Below are positions 7,706-10,093 of a stretch of 10,093 nucleotides of DNA, piece by piece; within the stretch, counting starts at the first letter, position 1, and every line of letters starts with the position of its first letter. Location: NCBI GenBank assembly GCA_023230535.1, contig JALNXC010000024.1, forward strand, positions 1 to 10,093. The letters are read 5' to 3'. The stretch is from Alkaliphilus sp. Lineage in GTDB: Bacteria; Bacillota; Clostridia; Peptostreptococcales; Natronincolaceae. A program made the position numbers and the translations under genes. Below the pieces are notes generated by a model, which saw only the letters and a program-made list of their open reading frames with translations, was not told the origin of the DNA and made no database searches.

Positions 7706-7736
7706 CATCATAATTTCCTATAGATATTTTATGATG
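7706..7736 (-). repeat. Inverted repeat just upstream of the transporter ribosome site
   Basis: CATCATAA (7706-7713) and TTATGATG (7729-7736) are perfect 8-bp inverted arms around a 15-nt loop. The proximal arm abuts the GGGAGG ribosome site of the transporter gene. No T-tract follows, so it does not resemble a terminator. It could be an operator or an RNA hairpin affecting initiation. Confidence 0.45.
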
Positions 7737-7769
7737 ATATTCCGACATAATAATATATTGAAACTCACC

Positions 7770-8114
7770 CTATACTTCTATACCTTGAACAAATACATTT
7801 ATCTGCCCAACTTCTATATCAGTCATAGCCTCAATGGCCCTTTTTACCTTTTCCTGTACCGTCCTGATGACCTCAGGAATAACAACCTCATATTTAATCA
7901 CTACCGAAAGGTTTATAACAATCCGAGTTTCTTCATTCGTGACCCTTACCCCTTTCCTGGAAGCCGTATTTTTGCTAAAAAATTCGGTTATGCCCACGGG
8001 TAACCCCCCGCTAAATGCAGCTATACCTTCTATTTCTTCTACTGTTTTTTTAGCTATAGACATGATGACCTCATTAGAGATCCTGATTTTACCCTTTTCA
8101 GAAATTATCTCCAC
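7770..8114 (-). CDS. Asp23/Gls24 family envelope stress response protein
   Basis: A small soluble protein of 114 residues, numbered from the GTG at 8114. It matches the Asp23/Gls24 family along its whole length: an EKGKIRISNEVIMSIAKKTVEEIEG N-terminal block (residues 6-30), a central VVIKYEVVIPEVIRTVQEKV helix region, and the closing INVFVQGIEV. Members are linked to envelope stress, and Asp23 of Staphylococcus is held at the membrane by partner proteins (family knowledge). An in-frame ATG two codons upstream (8118-8120) is only one base from GGAGGG (8121-8126). The GTG at 8114 sits 7 nt beyond the GGAGG core, so it is the better start. It lies 53 nt after mobA-like and 78 nt before the transporter gene, but seems to have its own -10 element. 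Confidence 0.9.
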   Translation of the reverse strand: MEIISEKGKIRISNEVIMSIAKKTVEEIEGIAAFSGGLPVGITEFFSKNTASRKGVRVTNEETRIVINLSVVIKYEVVIPEVIRTVQEKVKRAIEAMTDIEVGQINVFVQGIEV

Positions 8115-8133
8115 ATACATCCCTCCAAAAAAT

Positions 8134-8142
8134 ATTATATCA
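8134..8142 (-). promoter_or_regulatory. Extended -10 promoter element of the Asp23-family gene
   Basis: Minus-strand TGATATAAT is a full extended -10 (TGn plus TATAAT, hexamer at 8134-8139). No good -35 is seen. A start about 7 nt downstream would give a leader of only about 12-15 nt, with the ribosome site almost at the 5' end. Confidence 0.5.
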
Positions 8143-8167
8143 ATATGTTTCCAATATTACATAATTT

Positions 8168-8836
8168 TTACCCAAAAAAATATGTCACCTGTAGGTACTC
8201 CTCGTAGGTATTTATATTTTTAAAACAGAGCAAATGCGAATCAAATCTCTTTATTTTTTCTTCTGTTATTTTTTTTGTGTTCACATTTTCAAAGGCGCCG
8301 GTTATCTTATATTTTCCTTTTTCTAACAGCATCTCAAACTCCGGAATACAACCCTTCCCATATATTGCATGAAGGGGCTGATAATACTTTTCGGAAGATG
8401 ATGCCACCGAGCCCCTATTTTTTAATAGTTGCACCATACATTCATTCTGATTGGTATTAACAAAAGGCACTATTACGTCTTCACCTTTTAATAAGTTCAC
8501 CATATACTTGATTAACCCGGTGTTAACAAAGGGCATATCACAAGCTATAGCAAATATATGGGAAGTTTCACTCTGCTTTAACCCGGAGTATAGACCTATT
8601 AAAGAACTTTTTCCCTCAGCATTTATGCAATCCCTGACAAACTTCACACCTTCCAACATATCATACTGTTCCGGTTCGTTGGTTACTACCAGTATTTCGT
8701 TAAATATACTTTGCAGCGGATTGACTACTTTCTCAATCATTGTCTTGTTTCCTAATTTAAGCAATGCCTTATTCCTGCCCATCCTGGTGCTACCACCGCC
8801 TGCCAGTACCGCAGCGGCCACTTCCCTACCGTCCAC
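8168..8836 (-). CDS. mobA: MobA-like molybdenum cofactor guanylyltransferase
   Basis: A soluble 222-residue nucleotidyltransferase. The N-terminal LAGGGSTRMGRNKALL (residues 11-26) matches the GTP-binding signature LAGGxSxRMGxDKxxL, with Asn for the usual Asp. SSLIGLYSGL (77-86) corresponds to the GPLaGi loop, CDMPF (99-103) is the metal-binding Asp region, QPLHAIY (153-159) the next conserved block, and FKNINTYEEY (205-214) resembles the FxNINTPED end of MobA. The enzyme joins GMP to molybdopterin (family knowledge). About 29 residues separate the VP at 123-124 from PLHAIY, more than in a compact MobA. The start is GTG, with GGAGGA 9 nt upstream. No other cofactor genes are nearby, so a related CTP- or GTP-using transferase is possible but less likely. 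Confidence 0.85.
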   Translation of the reverse strand: MDGREVAAAVLAGGGSTRMGRNKALLKLGNKTMIEKVVNPLQSIFNEILVVTNEPEQYDMLEGVKFVRDCINAEGKSSLIGLYSGLKQSETSHIFAIACDMPFVNTGLIKYMVNLLKGEDVIVPFVNTNQNECMVQLLKNRGSVASSSEKYYQPLHAIYGKGCIPEFEMLLEKGKYKITGAFENVNTKKITEEKIKRFDSHLLCFKNINTYEEYLQVTYFFG

Positions 8837-8894
8837 TTTTATCAGTCCTCCAACATAATAGCATATAAAGATAGATTATAAATAGTCCAACTCA

Positions 8895-8924
8895 ATTATA
8901 TCACATACCCATATGATTTGATAA
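8895..8924 (-). promoter_or_regulatory. Promoter of the mobA-like gene
   Basis: Minus-strand TTATCA (8919-8924) and a perfect TATAAT (8895-8900) with the extended TGA before it are 18 nt apart, about 60 nt upstream of the GTG start. The -35 touches the T-tract of the preceding terminator. Confidence 0.6.
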
Positions 8925-8954
8925 AAAAAATACCGGTTCTGCATAAAACCCGGT
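8923..8954 (-). terminator. Intrinsic terminator of the ECF S component/DUF1893 operon
   Basis: Read on the minus strand, ACCGGGTTTT and AGAACCGGT (8932-8954) form a hairpin with a 5-bp GC-rich stem plus 2 bp beyond one bulge. Eight U residues (8923-8930) follow after one base. It lies about 55 nt past the DUF1893 stop and just before the mobA promoter. Confidence 0.75.
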
Positions 8955-9007
8955 CATTTATCTTCAAATCTTTTTTAGATCTATCAGTCCGTCAACAGAG
9001 AATTTTT

Positions 9008-9430
9008 TTAATTGATTTTTTTAAAAAAAATCGAAATTGCATCGAATGCTTTTTGAGGGTCCTCTATATTGTCAACGAGCTTTTCCATAAGGCATCTGTC
9101 GGTCCTATCCCTGTTCATAATATATGGCACAATTTTATCATATTCAATATGTACCCCACTGTCTTCCAGAATAATTTTAGCACAATTACTGATTATACAT
9201 CCATAGACCGATGTGACTTCCGCAAATAAACATAGTAGTGCCAATGCCTTTCCAATGATTCTGTCTGCTATTGCTGCATTTTTAAAAGACATCTCACCTT
9301 CTATTAATTTTGAAAATAAAGGAACTATTCCTTTATCATGAGAAACCATTATTATGTCCCCGTTCCTCACTAAAACACAAGAATATTTTCCTTCAAACAG
9401 TTTATTTCGAGCCAATATTTGATCCGACAT
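9008..9430 (-). CDS. DUF1893 (TM1506-like) protein
   Basis: A soluble 140-residue protein, numbered from the ATG at 9430. I recognise it as DUF1893 from ARNKLFEGKYSCVLVRNGDI (7-26), ADRIIGKALALL (55-66) and the C-terminal IMNRDRTDRCLMEKLV (104-119), which follows the family pattern INRDGTGxCPMExLV. The family has a structure from Thermotoga (TM1506) with a cytidine-deaminase-like fold, from memory, and no firm function. The classic deaminase zinc pairs (HxE or CxE, and PCxxC) are not visible; cysteines are C18, C67, C78, C83 and C113. The ATG has GGAAGGG 10 nt upstream; a TTG two codons earlier is spaced too closely. Its 5' end overlaps the ECF gene by 29 bases, so translation of the two is probably coupled. 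Confidence 0.85.
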   Translation of the reverse strand: MSDQILARNKLFEGKYSCVLVRNGDIIMVSHDKGIVPLFSKLIEGEMSFKNAAIADRIIGKALALLCLFAEVTSVYGCIISNCAKIILEDSGVHIEYDKIVPYIMNRDRTDRCLMEKLVDNIEDPQKAFDAISIFFKKIN

Positions 9431-9938
9431 CAGCAAATTTCCCTTCCAAAAATTTTACGATTGCAGGTATAACTATTATCTGAATAATTATACCGATTAT
9501 ACCTGTTTTGATAGCTGCAATTACAGCAACTATAGGTTTTTGCATTTTGATATTAAAAAATATGAGTATGGCATAGACTGTTATACCATATACAATTCGT
9601 CCCGATATCATGGCACCAAATAATGAGATAAATAAGTTGACTTTCAATCTGTTATATAATACCCCGGCAACAAATCCATATGTGAACAGCTCAAATATCA
9701 TGATCGGTAACATAGGTACCGGCGCAATCGGCGGCATACCTGTAAGTAAATGACTCAAAATCGGTGTCAATATCCCCACATACGATCCTATAATTGGCCC
9801 TGCTAAAAAACCGGCCAGTAACACCGGTATATGCATCGGTAAAAACATAGGCCCTGCGCCAACCGAATGAAATAGCTGCGGAATTAGTACTCCCAACGTA
9901 ATAAACGATGCCCCTTTTACTATATTCTCAGTATCCAT
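9402..9938 (-). CDS. ECF transporter S component, substrate unknown
   Basis: A 178-residue, very hydrophobic protein with about five or six membrane segments (roughly 9-26, 33-51, 53-67, 75-95, 103-127, 137-163). The segment PMFLPMHIPVLLAGFLAGP (30-48), followed by GSYVGILTPILSHLLTGMPP (51-70) and FELFTYGFVAGVLY (82-95), is typical of S components of energy-coupling-factor vitamin transporters. These bind one substrate and share an EcfA/A'/T module encoded elsewhere (family knowledge). No ATPase or T component is in the window and no riboswitch was recognised upstream, so the substrate cannot be named. The start is either the ATG at 9938, 11 nt from GAGAGG, or a TTG at 9944, 5 nt away. ATG is preferred but not certain. 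The downstream DUF1893 gene overlaps it. Confidence 0.85.
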   Translation of the reverse strand: MDTENIVKGASFITLGVLIPQLFHSVGAGPMFLPMHIPVLLAGFLAGPIIGSYVGILTPILSHLLTGMPPIAPVPMLPIMIFELFTYGFVAGVLYNRLKVNLFISLFGAMISGRIVYGITVYAILIFFNIKMQKPIVAVIAAIKTGIIGIIIQIIVIPAIVKFLEGKFADVGSNIGSK

Positions 9939-10029
9939 GATCAATATTACCTCTCATCCAAAATAATCATTTATTTATTAAAATATATAACTAATCATAC
10001 ATTAAAGCAACTATTTCCCCGAAAGATTT

Positions 10030-10057
10030 AATATAAAACAGGCTATTTTTTTGAAAA
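10030..10057 (-). promoter_or_regulatory. Candidate promoter of the ECF S component operon
   Basis: Minus-strand TTTTCA (10052-10057) and TATATT (10030-10035) have 16-nt spacing, about 90 nt before the start codon. A second option is ATGACA (10083-10088) with a perfect TATAAT (10062-10067) at a short 15-nt spacing. The leader between promoter and gene is AT-rich and shows no riboswitch core that I recognise. Confidence 0.35.
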
Positions 10058-10093
10058 TAAAATTATATCCTATTAATATATATGTCATTAAGA

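Noticed and set aside
7834..8223. Plus-strand 129-codon open frame
   Set aside because: It is antisense to the Asp23-family gene and the mobA end, with no ribosome site or family match.
8451..8858. Plus-strand 135-codon open frame
   Set aside because: It lies wholly antisense to the well-supported mobA-like gene, has no recognisable domain, and its composition is that of a complementary frame.
9945..10035. Vitamin riboswitch in front of the ECF S component
   Set aside because: The leader is short and AT-rich, and I see no TPP, FMN, cobalamin, preQ1 or THF riboswitch core. A covariance-model search would settle it.
1..10093. Mobile element, CRISPR or defence island
   Set aside because: No transposase, integrase, direct-repeat array, phage gene, restriction or toxin-antitoxin family was recognised; the genes are typical chromosomal ones on a single strand.

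Overview
The window is AT-rich, low-GC DNA with AGGAGG-type ribosome binding sites, several TTG and GTG starts, a lipoprotein peptidoglycan/polysaccharide deacetylase, an Asp23/Gls24 protein and an ECF-transporter S component. Together these point to an anaerobic Firmicute, most likely a Clostridia-class organism. All nine complete genes that I can support, and one partial gene, lie on the minus strand, so the order of transcription runs from high to low coordinates. I see no rRNA, tRNA, CRISPR array, insertion sequence or phage gene.

In transcriptional order: (1) 9938-9008 holds an overlapping pair, an ECF S component and a DUF1893 (TM1506-like) protein, closed by a hairpin terminator at 8923-8954. 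(2) 8836-6066 holds a MobA-type nucleotidyltransferase, an Asp23/Gls24 protein and a Na+/phosphate cotransporter-family protein with a PhoU-like tail. An extended -10 promoter precedes the first, and another seems to precede the second. (3) 5916-4993 is a single lipoprotein deacetylase ending in an 18-bp-stem terminator at 4831-4872. (4) 4656-3931 is a HAD-IB phosphatase with its own promoter region. (5) 3563-124 is a two-gene signalling operon: a PP2C/SpoIIE-type phosphatase with a degenerate receiver domain, then a membrane Cache-HAMP-GAF-HD-GYP protein that should sense an external ligand and hydrolyse cyclic-di-GMP. (6) The first 45 bases are the start of another gene running off the edge.

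The window is mostly ordinary chromosomal housekeeping and signalling content. I did not find a clear undescribed defence or mobile system. The two units most worth following are the ECF S component translationally overlapping DUF1893 (unknown substrate, unknown enzyme) and the phosphatase whose receiver domain has lost all three phosphorylation-signature residues while its catalytic domain looks intact. Smaller items include a possible plus-strand hydrophobic micro-ORF in the gap at 3564-3930, palindromes overlapping promoters, and an Asp23 gene whose real start is probably a GTG. Promoter calls, the micro-ORF and start-site revisions are inferences from reading the sequence alone.
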